From Arthrobacter sp. SDTb3-6 (GTDB lineage: Bacteria > Actinomycetota > Actinomycetes > Actinomycetales > Micrococcaceae), in NCBI RefSeq assembly GCF_013376095.1, contig NZ_JAAMFN010000006.1:1-64000 (forward strand): DNA of 64,000 nt, in the 5' to 3' direction. This document shows, in pieces, positions 38,906 to 52,077 of the stretch. Position numbers and translations under genes: made by a program. Positions within the stretch are counted from its first letter, which is position 1, and each line of letters begins with the position of its first letter. The notes below the pieces were generated by a model. That model did no database searches and was not told the origin of the DNA. It saw only the letters and a program-made list of their open reading frames with translations.

Positions 38906-40210
38906 TCAGGGGTGCTGGCGGGCCTGCCAGGCCGCGGCGCCGTGACGGCCCAGCAGCTCGCTGCGGGCGGCCGTGACGGCGTTGAGCAGCTGCAGCTCCT
39001 GCGCCTGTGCGGCGGCGAGACGTGCCGCCGCGGCGCCGCCCGCGCCGCCCTTGGCATCCACCAGGATCCGCTGCCGTGTGAATGCCAGCCTGGTGGCCAG
39101 CCGGATGAACTCCCGCATGACCTTCTCGGCGCCGAAGGTCTTGGACCACGCCAGCGCACGACGCCGGCCCGCACCGGAGGCGAGCATCGGCACCTCGGGC
39201 TGGCTGAACCACCCGGACGGGACGTAGTCGGACAGGCGGCGCCGGGTCAGCCTGGCCTCGGCCCGGCGCAGGAAGATGATGCCGGTGATGCACAGGACAA
39301 AGATGGGCACCTGAAGCAGCAGGTACAGCACGAAGAAGTTGCCGTGGATGAACGTGAGGCTGTTCCACAGGCCGTGCAGCAACATGGCGGGGACCAGGCC
39401 CACCACCCATGCGACGAGCACCATGGCGGTGCCGCCGTGGCGGGCTGCATAGCCCACACAGGCGCCCAGGGCGCCGGTGAACATGACGTGCGCGAACGGG
39501 GACATCAGTCCGCGCATGACGAAGATCCCCAGAAGGCCGCCGGGCTGGCCGCCGCTTTCGTTGAAGGCCTGCCCGAAGTAAAGGATGTTTTCGGTGAAGG
39601 CGAAGCCGGCGGCGATGATGCCGGCGTAGACCACCCCGTCCACGGGGCCGTCAAAGGTGCGCCGGCGCAGAAAGAACAGCAGCAGGACGCCGGCGCCCTT
39701 GCAGACTTCCTCCACCAGCGGGGCCTGCACCACGGCGCCGACCATGCCGGGATCGGCGGAGGCATTGGAGGCGATCAGCAGGGGCTGCACCCAGCCGCCC
39801 ACCACCAGCGCGGTCACCACGGACATGCCTGCACCCCAGCAGAAGCCCAACGCCAGTGCCGACTTCGGCTCCGGCTCCCACCGGTCGATCCACACCAGCG
39901 TCAGGACGCAAATCGCCAGGGGGATCAGGGCCAGCGCCCCGCAGACAAGAAAAACGCTCGTGCCGATGGAGAAGGAAAACACCACCAGGGTGCCCAGGGC
40001 CACGACCACGAAGAGGCACAGCACGATGATGTTGGTCACCTTCGCCGTGGGCGTGCGCCGCTTGGCACGGTGCGCGGGCGGTGCCGGATGGGCCCAATAT
40101 GCGGGGGCGGGAGACAGCTGGGAGCCCGGGGCGCCCCCGGGCGGCTGCACCGGCCCGCCGCCCTGCGGATGCTGCCACTGCTGGTCACGCCAGTTTCCCG
40201 GTTCGGTCAT
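38906..40210 (-). CDS. PrsW-family intramembrane metalloprotease
   Basis: This 434-residue membrane protein has eight or more hydrophobic segments between about residues 48 and 300, with a Pro/Gly-rich cytoplasmic N-terminus. PrsW motifs are present: [10 protein letters not shown] (Glu-Glu), GFAFTEN, AHVMFTG and LLHGLWN with its His. PrsW enzymes cut membrane proteins such as anti-sigma factors. No anti-sigma gene is adjacent. The C-terminal 120 residues form a basic, helical cytoplasmic tail. ATG 40210 lies 7 nt after TAGGCT. Confidence 0.88.
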   Translation of the reverse strand: MTEPGNWRDQQWQHPQGGGPVQPPGGAPGSQLSPAPAYWAHPAPPAHRAKRRTPTAKVTNIIVLCLFVVVALGTLVVFSFSIGTSVFLVCGALALIPLAICVLTLVWIDRWEPEPKSALALGFCWGAGMSVVTALVVGGWVQPLLIASNASADPGMVGAVVQAPLVEEVCKGAGVLLLFFLRRRTFDGPVDGVVYAGIIAAGFAFTENILYFGQAFNESGGQPGGLLGIFVMRGLMSPFAHVMFTGALGACVGYAARHGGTAMVLVAWVVGLVPAMLLHGLWNSLTFIHGNFFVLYLLLQVPIFVLCITGIIFLRRAEARLTRRRLSDYVPSGWFSQPEVPMLASGAGRRRALAWSKTFGAEKVMREFIRLATRLAFTRQRILVDAKGGAGGAAAARLAAAQAQELQLLNAVTAARSELLGRHGAAAWQARQHP

Positions 40211-40217
40211 GCGCCTA

Positions 40218-40223
40218 AGCCTA
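40218..40223 (-). promoter_or_regulatory. -10 box of a probable leaderless PrsW-type gene
   Basis: On the minus strand TAGGCT is followed by 7 nt and then ATG 40210. Confidence 0.45.
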
Positions 40224-40350
40224 TAGCGGCCGGGCGGCCCCGCGCGGAGGCCCGCGGCGGCGGCCGGGGAGCCGTGGCGGGCCTGCCGGCGGCGGGAGCT
40301 GCCGGGGAGGAGGGGAGGCACGCTGTGATAGCTTGGGAAGCACTAACCAA

Positions 40351-40383
40351 CCTTTTAATTCCGTCCTGTGAGGCGGGGAAAGG
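40351..40383 (+). promoter_or_regulatory. PyrR-binding RNA hairpin of the pyr operon
   Basis: A lower stem CCTTT/AAAGG (40351-40355 with 40379-40383) and an upper stem CCG/CGG close a loop TCCTGTGAGG (40364-40373), which matches the conserved UCC-G-GAGG part of PyrR sites. It ends 13 nt before the pyrR ATG and covers the AAAGG of a possible ribosome-binding site. PyrR with UMP would therefore block translation. TAGCTT (40329-40334) may be the -10 box. Confidence 0.75.
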
Positions 40384-40396
40384 GGACACCAGGGAA

Positions 40397-41005
40397 ATGA
40401 CCCGCACCTCTGCACCATCCGGGGACCGCACGTCCGGCGCAGCAGCGCCCAGCCCGTCCCGCATGGTCCTATCCGCAGCGGACATCGACCGTGCGCTGAC
40501 CCGCATTGCCTATGAAATCCTCGAAGCCAACAAAGGCTCGGAAAACCTCCTGCTCCTGGGCATTCCGCGGCGCGGCTTCCCGCTCGCGCAGCGCCTGGCC
40601 GCCAAGCTGGCCGCCACCGATCCCAGCATCGACCCGGCCGCCATCACCGGACAGCTCGATGTCACCATGTTCCGCGACGACCTGGCCCACCAGCCCACCC
40701 GTGCCCCGCAGCGCACGGAACTGCCCGCCTCCGGGATCGACGGCAAGGTGGTGGTGCTCGTGGACGACGTCCTGTACTCCGGGCGCACCATCCGTGCGGC
40801 CCTGGACGCCCTCGTCGACCTCGGCCGGCCCCAGGCAGTGCGCCTGGCGGTCCTGGTGGACCGCGGCCACCGCGAACTGCCCATCCGGGCCGACCACGTG
40901 GGCAAGAACCTGCCCACGTCCTCCGCTGAAAAGGTGCGTGTGCGGCTGGCCGAAATTGACGGCCCCGGCACTGTCGACGAAGTTGTCATCGAGGCCGGCG
41001 CATGA
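40397..41005 (+). CDS. pyrR: bifunctional pyr operon RNA-binding regulator / uracil phosphoribosyltransferase
   Basis: PyrR senses UMP and binds the pyr mRNA leader. It also has uracil phosphoribosyltransferase activity. The 202-residue protein has the PRPP-binding motif [21 protein letters not shown] (about 118-138), [17 protein letters not shown] and [14 protein letters not shown] 25-residue N-terminal extension precedes the core. ATG 40397 was chosen for its position after the PyrR hairpin. The end overlaps pyrB by 4 nt. Confidence 0.95.
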   Translation: MTRTSAPSGDRTSGAAAPSPSRMVLSAADIDRALTRIAYEILEANKGSENLLLLGIPRRGFPLAQRLAAKLAATDPSIDPAAITGQLDVTMFRDDLAHQPTRAPQRTELPASGIDGKVVVLVDDVLYSGRTIRAALDALVDLGRPQAVRLAVLVDRGHRELPIRADHVGKNLPTSSAEKVRVRLAEIDGPGTVDEVVIEAGA

Positions 41006-42021
41006 GGCACCTGCTGGACACCGAAAGCCTCAGCAGGGACCACGCCATCGCCATCCTGGACACCGCCCAGGAAATGTCGGCGGTGGGCGAACGCGAGGTC
41101 AAGAAGCTGCCCGCCCTGCGCGGGCGCACCGTGGTGAACCTGTTCTTTGAGGACTCCACCCGCACCCGGATTTCCTTCGAGGCCGCCGCCAAAAGGCTGT
41201 CCGCTGACGTCATCAACTTCAGCGCCAAGGGCTCCTCGGTGTCCAAGGGCGAGTCCCTGAAGGACACCGCCCAGACCCTCGAGGCCATGAGCGCGGACGC
41301 GGTAGTGATCCGGCACTGGGCCTCGGGCGCCCCGGCCCGGCTGGCCAACTCCGGCTGGATCGACGCCGCCGTCATCAACGCCGGCGACGGCACCCACGCC
41401 CACCCCACCCAGGCACTGCTGGATGCCTTCACCATGCGCGCCCACTGGGCCGGGCTGGCCGGCACGCCCTCCGTGGGCGGGGATCTCGCCGGCATGCGCG
41501 TGATCATTGCCGGGGACGTGCTGCACTCGCGCGTGGCCCGCTCCAACGTATGGCTGCTGCGCACGCTCGGCGCCCGGGTGACACTCGTGGCGCCGCCCAC
41601 CCTGCTGCCGGTCGGCGTCGAACACTGGCCCTGCGAGGTCAGCTACGACCTGGACGCGGCCCTGGAAAAGGGCGTGGACGCGGTCATGATGCTGCGCGTG
41701 CAGGCCGAACGCATGAACGCCTCCTTCTTCCCCTCCACCCGCGAATACGCCCGCCGCTGGGGCTTCGACGACGCCCGGCTCGCCCGCCTGGACGCGCTGG
41801 CGCTCAAGGACACCATCGTCATGCACCCGGGCCCCATGAACCGTGGCCTGGAGATTTCCTCCGCCGCCGCGGATTCGCCCCGCTCCACCGTGCTGGACCA
41901 GGTCCGCAACGGCGTCTCGGTGCGCATGGCCGCCCTCTACCTGCTGCTCTCAGGGGACCTGAAGTCCACCCCGGCACCCGCCCCATCTGCCGCCCTGCCC
42001 CTTGTAAAGGACCTGCCATGA
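41002..42021 (+). CDS. pyrB: aspartate carbamoyltransferase catalytic subunit
   Basis: This enzyme condenses carbamoyl phosphate with aspartate. The 339-residue protein has the carbamoyl-phosphate motif [13 protein letters not shown] (about 49-61), [18 protein letters not shown] and [11 protein letters not shown]. No pyrI regulatory gene is present, as expected in actinobacteria. It overlaps pyrR (ATGA) and pyrC (ATGA). Confidence 0.97.
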   Translation: MRHLLDTESLSRDHAIAILDTAQEMSAVGEREVKKLPALRGRTVVNLFFEDSTRTRISFEAAAKRLSADVINFSAKGSSVSKGESLKDTAQTLEAMSADAVVIRHWASGAPARLANSGWIDAAVINAGDGTHAHPTQALLDAFTMRAHWAGLAGTPSVGGDLAGMRVIIAGDVLHSRVARSNVWLLRTLGARVTLVAPPTLLPVGVEHWPCEVSYDLDAALEKGVDAVMMLRVQAERMNASFFPSTREYARRWGFDDARLARLDALALKDTIVMHPGPMNRGLEISSAAADSPRSTVLDQVRNGVSVRMAALYLLLSGDLKSTPAPAPSAALPLVKDLP

Positions 42022-43334
42022 CCCCCGCAAGCTACCTCATCCGCTCGGCCTCCCTGCTGGGCGGCGCGACGGCGGACGTGCTGGTCCGCGACGGGGCCAT
42101 CGCCGCCATCGGCGACGGACTGGACCACGACGGCACCACCGTCATCGACGCCGCCAGCCTGGTTGCCCTGCCCGGCCTGGTGGACCTGCACACCCACCTG
42201 CGCGAACCCGGACGCGAGGACGCCGAGACCGTGGAGACCGGCACCCGCGCCGCGGCCCTGGGCGGCTTCACGGCGGTGCATGCCATGGCCAACAGCTCGC
42301 CCGTGGCCGACACGGCCGGCGTGGTGGAGCAGGTCTGGCAGCTGGGCCGCGAATCCGGCTGGGTGGACGTGCGCCCCGTCGGTGCCGTGACCGTGGGCCT
42401 GGCCGGGGACCAGTTGGCCGAGCTGGGCGCCATGGCCGATTCGCGCGCCCGCGTCCGCGTCTTTTCCGACGACGGGATCTGCGTCAGCGACCCGGTCATG
42501 ATGCGCCGGGCCCTGGAATACGTCAAGGCGTTCGACGGCGTCATCGCCCAGCATGCGCAGGAGCCGCGCCTGACGGCCGGCGCCCAGATGAACGAAGGCA
42601 AGGTCTCCGCCGTCCTCGGCCTGGCCGGCTGGCCCGCCGTCGCCGAGGAATCCATCATCGCCCGGGACGTCCTGCTCGCCCAGCACGTCGGCTCCCGCCT
42701 GCACGTCTGCCACGTCTCCACGGCAGGGTCGGTGGAGATCATCCGGTGGGCCAAGGAACGCGGCATCAACGTCACGGCCGAAGTCACCCCACACCACCTG
42801 CTGCTGACCGAGGAACTCGTGCGCAGCTGGAACCCCGTCTACAAGGTCAACCCGCCGCTGCGGGCCGACGAAGACGTCCACGCACTGCGCGCGGCGCTGG
42901 CCGACGGCACCATCGACATCGTCGGCACCGACCACGCCCCGCACCCCAGCGAAGCCAAGGACTGCGAGTGGGCATCCGCCGCCATGGGCATGACCGGGCT
43001 GGAAACTGCGCTGTCCGTGGTCCAGGAAACCATGATCGAGACCGGCCTGATGACGTGGGCGGACTTTGCCCGCGTCACCTCCACCACCCCGGCACGGATC
43101 GGCCGGCTCACGGACCAGGGCCGCCCGCTGGAAGTGGGGGAGCCGGCGAACCTGGTCCTGGTGGACCCGGCCGCCCGCTGGACGGTGGACCCGCAGGCCA
43201 TGGCCACCAAGGGCCGCAACTCCCCGTTTGCCGGACTGGAACTGCCCGGGCGCGTGGTGGCCACGTTCTTCCGCGGCCATCCCACGGTCCTGGACGGCGC
43301 GCTGAACACCCCCTGCCTCCACGGGGCGAACTAG
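42018..43334 (+). CDS. pyrC: dihydroorotase
   Basis: This amidohydrolase closes carbamoyl aspartate to dihydroorotate. The 438-residue protein shows the metal-binding [16 protein letters not shown] (about 56-71), HICHVST-like [10 protein letters not shown], the HH of [10 protein letters not shown] and the Asp-His in GTDHAPHPS, all of the class I PyrC type. ATG 42018 overlaps the pyrB stop. The following gene begins at the last base of its stop codon. Confidence 0.97.
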   Translation: MTPASYLIRSASLLGGATADVLVRDGAIAAIGDGLDHDGTTVIDAASLVALPGLVDLHTHLREPGREDAETVETGTRAAALGGFTAVHAMANSSPVADTAGVVEQVWQLGRESGWVDVRPVGAVTVGLAGDQLAELGAMADSRARVRVFSDDGICVSDPVMMRRALEYVKAFDGVIAQHAQEPRLTAGAQMNEGKVSAVLGLAGWPAVAEESIIARDVLLAQHVGSRLHVCHVSTAGSVEIIRWAKERGINVTAEVTPHHLLLTEELVRSWNPVYKVNPPLRADEDVHALRAALADGTIDIVGTDHAPHPSEAKDCEWASAAMGMTGLETALSVVQETMIETGLMTWADFARVTSTTPARIGRLTDQGRPLEVGEPANLVLVDPAARWTVDPQAMATKGRNSPFAGLELPGRVVATFFRGHPTVLDGALNTPCLHGAN

Positions 43335-43891
43335 TGGGCGCGCGCACCGTCCCGGTGCTGATCACGTTCGCGATCCTGCTGGCCATCTTTGTGCTCATGT
43401 GGTGGGGCTGGCGCGGCCGGCTCCGACGTCAGGCCGGCATTGCGGGGCTCCCCGCCGTCCCGGACGACGCCGGGCCCGCCGCCTTGAGTGTGGCCGGCCA
43501 GTACGTCACCACCACCTCCGCCGGGGACTGGCTGGACAGGATCGCCGCGCACGGCATGGGCATCCGCACCAACGCCACCCTGGAACTTCGCACCACCGGC
43601 GTGCTCCTGCTCCGCAAGGGGGCCGCGGACGTGTACATCGCCGCGGACGCCATGACGGAAGTCTCCACACAGGCGGGGATGGCCGGAAAATTTGTCGAAA
43701 AGGACGGCCTGGTCGTTATCACCTGGCGGCTGGGGGAGAAGCTGGTGGACACCGGCTTCCGCACCACCGACGCCGCGGCGAAAAAGCCGCTCGTGACAGC
43801 CCTCCGGGCACTGGTCCCGGCGCAGCCGGACCCGCCCGCAACAGAATTACCTGACGCAGACCACGGAAGAAAGAACGATGAGAATGAGTGA
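43334..43891 (+). CDS. membrane-anchored PH-like domain protein of the pyr operon
   Basis: This 185-residue protein has one N-terminal membrane segment ([23 protein letters not shown], about 7-29) and then a compact beta-rich domain (about 50-165: [40 protein letters not shown]). The domain resembles the PH-like family found at this site in other actinobacterial pyr operons. No enzyme motif is seen and the role is unknown. GTG 43334 overlaps the pyrC stop and the end overlaps carA by 14 nt, so it is embedded in the operon. Confidence 0.85.
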   Translation: MGARTVPVLITFAILLAIFVLMWWGWRGRLRRQAGIAGLPAVPDDAGPAALSVAGQYVTTTSAGDWLDRIAAHGMGIRTNATLELRTTGVLLLRKGAADVYIAADAMTEVSTQAGMAGKFVEKDGLVVITWRLGEKLVDTGFRTTDAAAKKPLVTALRALVPAQPDPPATELPDADHGRKNDENE

Positions 43892-45082
43892 AGCAAGCGT
43901 GCCCGCACAGGCAACGACACCTGCCCTGCTGCTGTTGGAAGACGGCCGCGCGTTCCGCGGCACCAGCTATGGAGCAGTGGGAAGCACTCTCGGGGAGGCC
44001 GTGTTCACCACCGGCATGACCGGGTACCAGGAAACCCTGACCGACCCCTCCTACGCCCGCCAGCTGATCGTCCAGACGGCCCCCCACATCGGCAACACCG
44101 GCGTCAACGCCGCGGACAACGAGTCCACCCGCATCTGGGCTGCCGGCTACGTGGTCCGCGACGCCGCCCGCCGCCCCTCCAACTGGCGTTCCGAGGGGAC
44201 GCTCGACGACGAACTTGCCGCCCAGGGGATCGTGGGCATCCAGGGCGTGGACACCCGTGCCGTCACCCGGCACCTGCGCGAGCGCGGCGCCATGAAGGCC
44301 GGCATCTTCTCCGGCGACGCCGCCGCCCGCCCCGAGGCCGAACTGCTCGGCGAAGTCCTCGCCCAGCCGTCCATGGAGGGCCTCCAGCTCGCCGAAGAGG
44401 TCACCGTGCCGAAGGCCTACGCCGTCGAACCGGCCGACCACGGCTGGGAGGGCGAGACGCTTTTCAACATCGTCGCGCTGGACCTGGGCATGAAGTCCAT
44501 GACGCCGCACCGCCTGGCCGAGCGCGGCGTCCGCGTCCACGTGGTGCCCGCCTCCACCACCTTTGAGGAGGCCATGGCGTACCGGCCCGACGGCGTATTC
44601 CTCTCCAACGGCCCCGGCGACCCCGCCACGGCGGACCGCCAGGTCGGCTTTGTGCGCAGCTTCCTGGAAGCCGGCGTGCCCTACTTCGGCATCTGCTTCG
44701 GCAACCAGATCCTGGGCCGCGCGCTGGGCTTTGGCACCTACAAGCTGCGCTACGGCCACCGTGGCATGAACCAGCCGGTCATGGACCGCAGCACCGGCAA
44801 GGTCGAAATCACCAGCCAGAACCACGGCTTCGCCGTCGACGCCCCGCTGGAGGGCGCCACCCAGGCCCCGGAGGAACGCTTCGGAAGGGTCCAGGTCAGC
44901 CACATCAGCCTCAACGACCAGGTGGTCGAGGGCCTGTCGTGCCTGGACATCCCCGCCTTCTCGGTCCAGTACCACCCCGAGGCGGCGGCCGGCCCGCACG
45001 ACGCCGCCTACCTGTTCGACCGTTTCATCGCGCTGATGGACCACAACAAAACCGCCAAGACCAAGACCGAGGAAGCCAAGTA

Positions 45083-45083
<1 letters not shown>
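43878..45083 (+). CDS. carA: carbamoyl-phosphate synthase small subunit
   Basis: CarA hydrolyses glutamine and passes ammonia to CarB. The 401-residue protein has the N-terminal CPSase domain ([23 protein letters not shown]) and a C-terminal class-I glutaminase with the nucleophile Cys in [11 protein letters not shown] and the His-Glu in [10 protein letters not shown]. Two starts, ATG 43878 and ATG 43884, differ by two residues. The stop overlaps carB by one base (TAATG). Confidence 0.97.
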
Positions 45084-48377
<3,294 letters not shown>

Positions 48378-48385
<8 letters not shown>

Positions 48386-49268
48386 CGCGGACCCCGCCGG
48401 CCCGGCTTCCCGGGACCCGCGCCCGGGGCAGGCCGGCACCCGCGAACCGTTCGGGGCACGGCTCGCCGCCGCCATGGCGGACCGGGGCCCGCTGTGCGTG
48501 GGCGTGGACCCGCACCCCGGGCTCCTCGCGGCCTGGGGGCTGGATGACTCGGTGCAGTCCCTGCGCACGTTCTCGCTGGCCGTCCTGGAAGCGGTGGAAC
48601 CCGTGGCGGCCGCCATCAAGCCGCAGGTAGCCCTCTATGAACGCCACGGCTCGGCCGGGCTGGCCGTGCTCGAGCAACTGCTCGCTGCGGCCGCCCGGGC
48701 CGGCGTGCTGACCATCGCCGACGCCAAGCGCGGGGACATTGGCTCCACCATGGCCGGCTACGCCGACGCCTGGCTGCGCGACGGCTCGGCCCTCGCCGCG
48801 GACTCCGTGACGCTGAGCCCCTACCTGGGCTTTGAGTCGCTGCGTCCGGCACTGGACCTGGCCGCCGCCAACGGACGCGGCGTGTTCGTCCTCGCCCTGA
48901 CCTCCAACCCGGAAGGCGCCTCCGTCCAGCACGTGGGCGGTGCCGACTCGGTGGCCCGGCGCATCGCCCGGGCGGCCGCCGTCGAAAACCAGCGCTACGC
49001 CGGGGCGGCCCTCGGATCGGTGGGCCTGGTGGTCGGCGCCACGGTGGGGACCGCGTTGTCGGAGCTGGGGATCGACCTGGCCGCCGTGCACGGGCCCCTC
49101 CTGGCACCGGGGCTCGGCGCCCAGGGGGCAACGGCGTCGGACATCAAGAACACCTTCGGGGCCGCCTACCCGGCCGTCCTGGCCACCTCCAGCCGCGGCA
49201 TCCTGCAGGCCGGGCCCAGCGTTGCCGGCCTGCGCCGGGCCGCGCAGGAAACCCTGCAGGGTCTGTAG
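48378..49268 (+). CDS. pyrF: orotidine 5'-phosphate decarboxylase, type 2
   Basis: This enzyme makes UMP, the last step of the pathway. The 296-residue protein has a variable N-terminus of about 25 residues, then [29 protein letters not shown] and the catalytic Lys in [19 protein letters not shown], typical of the longer type 2 enzymes. pyrD and pyrE are not in this cluster. The start overlaps carB. Confidence 0.95.
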
Positions 49269-49293
49269 GGGCGGCGGTGCCGCCGGCTGTGGA

Positions 49294-49323
49294 TTGATTT
49301 TCGCGGCCAGGTGCGGATAGGTT
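49294..49323 (+). promoter_or_regulatory. promoter of mihF
   Basis: TTGATT (49294-49299) and TAGGTT (49318-49323) are 18 bp apart. Transcription would start near 49330 and AAGGAG precedes the GTG at 49383. Confidence 0.5.
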
Positions 49324-49382
49324 CGATTCACACCCCGTAGTGCAGAACCTGTCCGCACCGCTGCCACGCCAAGGAGCCCGTT

Positions 49383-49703
49383 GTGAGTTTGCCGCCACTC
49401 TCAGACCAGGAACGGGCCGCGGCGCTGAAAAAGGCCGCGGCAGCCCGGACCGTCCGCTCGGACACCAAGCGGCGCCTCAAGACGGGGGACGTGTCCGTGG
49501 CGGACGTCATAGCGGCCTCCGCCGCAGAACCGGCCCTGGGGCGGCTGAAGGTGACAGACTTGTTGGAAGCCCTCCCGGGCATTGGAAAGGTACGTGCAAC
49601 TGTGATCATGAGCGAGCTGGGCATAGCCCCGACCCGCCGCCTGCGGGGCCTGGGCATCCACCAGCGCCGCATGCTCGTCGACTACCTGGGCCAGGGCCTG
49701 TGA
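49383..49703 (+). CDS. mihF: actinobacterial integration host factor MihF
   Basis: MihF is a nucleoid-associated DNA-binding protein specific to actinobacteria and is not related to the IHF of E. coli. The 106-residue protein has a basic helical N-terminus ([23 protein letters not shown]) and a helix-two-turn-helix region [31 protein letters not shown] (about 61-91). GTG 49383 follows AAGGAG. The stop overlaps the gmk start (GTGA). The mihF-gmk-rpoZ order is conserved in actinobacteria. Confidence 0.96.
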   Translation: MSLPPLSDQERAAALKKAAAARTVRSDTKRRLKTGDVSVADVIAASAAEPALGRLKVTDLLEALPGIGKVRATVIMSELGIAPTRRLRGLGIHQRRMLVDYLGQGL

Positions 49704-50320
49704 CCGGCGGCGCCGTCCACGTTCCGGGCGAAAACACCCGGCGCACCAAGCCGCGCTGCGGGGTGACGGTCCTCGCCGGACCCACCGCCGTCGGGAAAGG
49801 CACCGTCTCCACGTTCATCCGGGACAACTACCCCCAGGTGTGGCTGTCCGTCTCCGCCACCACCCGGCAGGCCCGCCCCGGTGAGGAAGAGGGCGTGCAC
49901 TACTTCTTCAAGACCCCCGAACAGTTCGACGAGCTCGTTGCGCACGGGGACCTGCTGGAATGGGCCGTGGTCCACGGCACCAACCGCTACGGAACCCTGC
50001 GCAGCTCCGTCGAGGCGGCCGTCGCCGCCGGCCGCTCCGTGCTGCTGGAGATCGACCTGCAGGGCGCACGCCAGGTCAAGGCGGCCATGCCGGAAGCCGA
50101 TTTCGTGTTCCTTTCCCCGCCCAGCTGGGATGAACTGGTCCGCCGGCTCGTGGGCCGCGGCACGGAATCGGAGCAGGAACAGCACCGCCGGCTGGAAACG
50201 GCTAAACTGGAACTTGCTGCCCAACCGGAGTTTGACTTCACCATCGTCAACGATGATGTCAGCCGTGCCGCAGCCGAGCTTGTCACCCTGATGGGGCTAA
50301 CCCCCAACCACCGTGGCTGA
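49700..50320 (+). CDS. gmk: guanylate kinase
   Basis: Gmk phosphorylates GMP to GDP. The 206-residue protein has the P-loop [10 protein letters not shown] (about 27-36, with Lys-Gly in place of the more usual Ser-Gly-x-Gly-Lys-Ser/Thr pattern), [19 protein letters not shown] with GMP-binding residues and [11 protein letters not shown]. The first 20 residues are variable. GTG 49700 overlaps the mihF stop. rpoZ follows after 35 bp. Confidence 0.96.
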   Translation: MTGGAVHVPGENTRRTKPRCGVTVLAGPTAVGKGTVSTFIRDNYPQVWLSVSATTRQARPGEEEGVHYFFKTPEQFDELVAHGDLLEWAVVHGTNRYGTLRSSVEAAVAAGRSVLLEIDLQGARQVKAAMPEADFVFLSPPSWDELVRRLVGRGTESEQEQHRRLETAKLELAAQPEFDFTIVNDDVSRAAAELVTLMGLTPNHRG

Positions 50321-50355
50321 CCCGGCACCACCCATACACATTTTGGAGAAGTAAA

Positions 50356-50613
50356 TTGACTACACAGCCCGAAGGCATCATCAACCCGTCCATTGATTCG
50401 CTGCTGAAGGCCGCGGACTCCAAGTACGGGCTGGTCATCTTTGGTGCCAAGCGCGCCCGCCAGATCAACGCGTACTACGCGCAGCTCCACGAGGGCCTCT
50501 TTGAGTACGTGGGCCCGCTGGTGGACACCAAGCTGAACGAGAAGTCCCTCTCCATCGCCTTCCGCGAGATCGACGAGGGCCTGCTGGTCTCCACCCCGAT
50601 CGAAACCGCATAA
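50356..50613 (+). CDS. rpoZ: DNA-directed RNA polymerase omega subunit
   Basis: Omega helps assemble RNA polymerase around beta-prime. The 85-residue protein shows [33 protein letters not shown], the actinobacterial form of the omega core, and a C-terminal [17 protein letters not shown]. The TTG at 50356 is the start, with GGAGAAG just upstream. It lies between gmk and coaBC, as is usual. Confidence 0.96.
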   Translation: MTTQPEGIINPSIDSLLKAADSKYGLVIFGAKRARQINAYYAQLHEGLFEYVGPLVDTKLNEKSLSIAFREIDEGLLVSTPIETA

Positions 50614-50620
50614 GGGCGGA

Positions 50621-52000
50621 TTGCGTTCCTTGGCCGCACTGAACATCGTCCTGGGGGTGGGCGGCGGCATCGCCGCCTACAAGTCCGCCCTGCTGCTGCG
50701 CCTCTTCACCGAGGCGGGCCACCAGGTCACGGTCATCCCCACGGAGGCGTCCGTGAAATTTGTCGGCGTGGCCACCTGGGAGGCGCTCAGCGGCCGGCCC
50801 GCCACCAACAGCGTCTTTGACGCGGTGGAAAGCGTCAACCACGTGAGGATCGGCCATGAGGCGGACCTCATCGTGGTGGCACCCGCCACGGCCGACGTGC
50901 TGGCCAAGGCGGCCGCGGGCCTGGCCAACGACCTGCTGACCACCACGCTGCTCATGGCCCGCGGCCCGGTCCTCTTCGCCCCCGCGATGCACACCGAAAT
51001 GTGGCGGCATGCGGCCACCGCCGCGAACGTGGCCACCCTGCGTTCACGCGGCGTGCATGTCCTGGAGCCCGCCACCGGCCGGCTCACCGGCCCGGACAGC
51101 GGCCCCGGCCGGCTGCCGGAGCCCGCGGAAATCTTCGCCGCCGCGATGGCGCTGGTGGAGGGAGGCCGTCCTTCCGCCGCGGACGACGCCGGGTCCCCGG
51201 CCCCCGTACCTTCCCCCGGCACTGATCGTTCCGCCGGTACCGCGCCTTCCCATGCCGCGGCCGGTGCGCCGGCCGCGGGCGCCGCACCTGCCGACGGCAG
51301 CAGCCGGCTGCTGGCCGGCAAGCGGGTCGTCATCACGGCGGGCGGCACCCGCGAACCGCTGGACCCGGTCCGGTTCCTTGGCAACAAGTCCTCCGGCAAG
51401 CAGGGCGTCGCGCTGGCGGAATCAGCCCTCGCGGCCGGCGCCGAGGTGATGCTGATCCACGGGCACATGGACGTGGCCCCGCCGCCGGACGCCAAGCTGC
51501 ACAGCGTGGACACCGCCCTGGAACTGCGGGCGGCCACCTTGTCCGCGGCCGCAGGGGCCGACGTGGTGATCATGGCGGCCGCCGTGGCGGACTTCCGCCC
51601 GGCCACCATCTCCGCGGGCAAGATCAAAAAACGCGACGACGTCGCCGACCCTGTCATCAAGCTGGTCCGCAATCCGGACATCCTGGTGGAGGTCGTGGCG
51701 CACCGCGCCGCGCAAAACCTGTCCCAGCTCATTGTCGGCTTTGCTGCAGAGACTGGCGACGAGGAACACGATGCCCGCAGCTATGCCGAGGCCAAGCTGG
51801 CCCGCAAGGGCTGCGACCTGCTCGTGGTCAACGAGGTCGGCCCGGGCGAGACGGGGCAGGAACGGGTGTTTGGCCGGGACGGGAACCAGGTGGAGATCCT
51901 GGCCCGCGACGGTGCCGGCCCCGTGCAGGCCGCAGGGTCCAAGCGCCAGGTGGCGGACGCCGTCGTACGGGTCATCGCGGAGCGCCTCGGCACCACTTGA
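50621..52000 (+). CDS. coaBC: bifunctional phosphopantothenoylcysteine decarboxylase / phosphopantothenate--cysteine ligase
   Basis: CoaBC carries out two steps of coenzyme A synthesis. The 459-residue protein has an FMN-binding CoaC half (about 1-185: GVGGGIAAYKSALLLRLF, VNHVRIGHEADLIVVAPATADVLAK) with PAMHTEMW in place of the textbook PxMNxxMW, and a CoaB half from about 227 (ITAGGTREPLDPVRFLGNKSSGKQG). The two are joined by an unusually long linker of about 45 residues rich in Ala, Pro, Gly and Ser. TTG 50621 is the likely start. Confidence 0.94.
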   Translation: MRSLAALNIVLGVGGGIAAYKSALLLRLFTEAGHQVTVIPTEASVKFVGVATWEALSGRPATNSVFDAVESVNHVRIGHEADLIVVAPATADVLAKAAAGLANDLLTTTLLMARGPVLFAPAMHTEMWRHAATAANVATLRSRGVHVLEPATGRLTGPDSGPGRLPEPAEIFAAAMALVEGGRPSAADDAGSPAPVPSPGTDRSAGTAPSHAAAGAPAAGAAPADGSSRLLAGKRVVITAGGTREPLDPVRFLGNKSSGKQGVALAESALAAGAEVMLIHGHMDVAPPPDAKLHSVDTALELRAATLSAAAGADVVIMAAAVADFRPATISAGKIKKRDDVADPVIKLVRNPDILVEVVAHRAAQNLSQLIVGFAAETGDEEHDARSYAEAKLARKGCDLLVVNEVGPGETGQERVFGRDGNQVEILARDGAGPVQAAGSKRQVADAVVRVIAERLGTT

Positions 52001-52065
52001 CCGGGCGGCCCGCCCCCGTGTGCCATCCCACGCCCCGCGCCTGCCGGCGCCCGCCAACAAACTAG

Positions 52066-52071
52066 TAGAGT
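52066..52071 (+). promoter_or_regulatory. -10 box of a probable leaderless metK promoter
   Basis: TAGAGT is followed by 6 nt and GTG 52078. The region just upstream has no ribosome-binding site and no SAM riboswitch structure was seen. Confidence 0.55.
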
Positions 52072-52077
52072 AGAGCA

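Noticed and set aside
52001-52077. SAM riboswitch before metK
   Set aside because: The gap is only 77 bp, contains no recognisable SAM aptamer, and the -10 box placement suggests a leaderless transcript.
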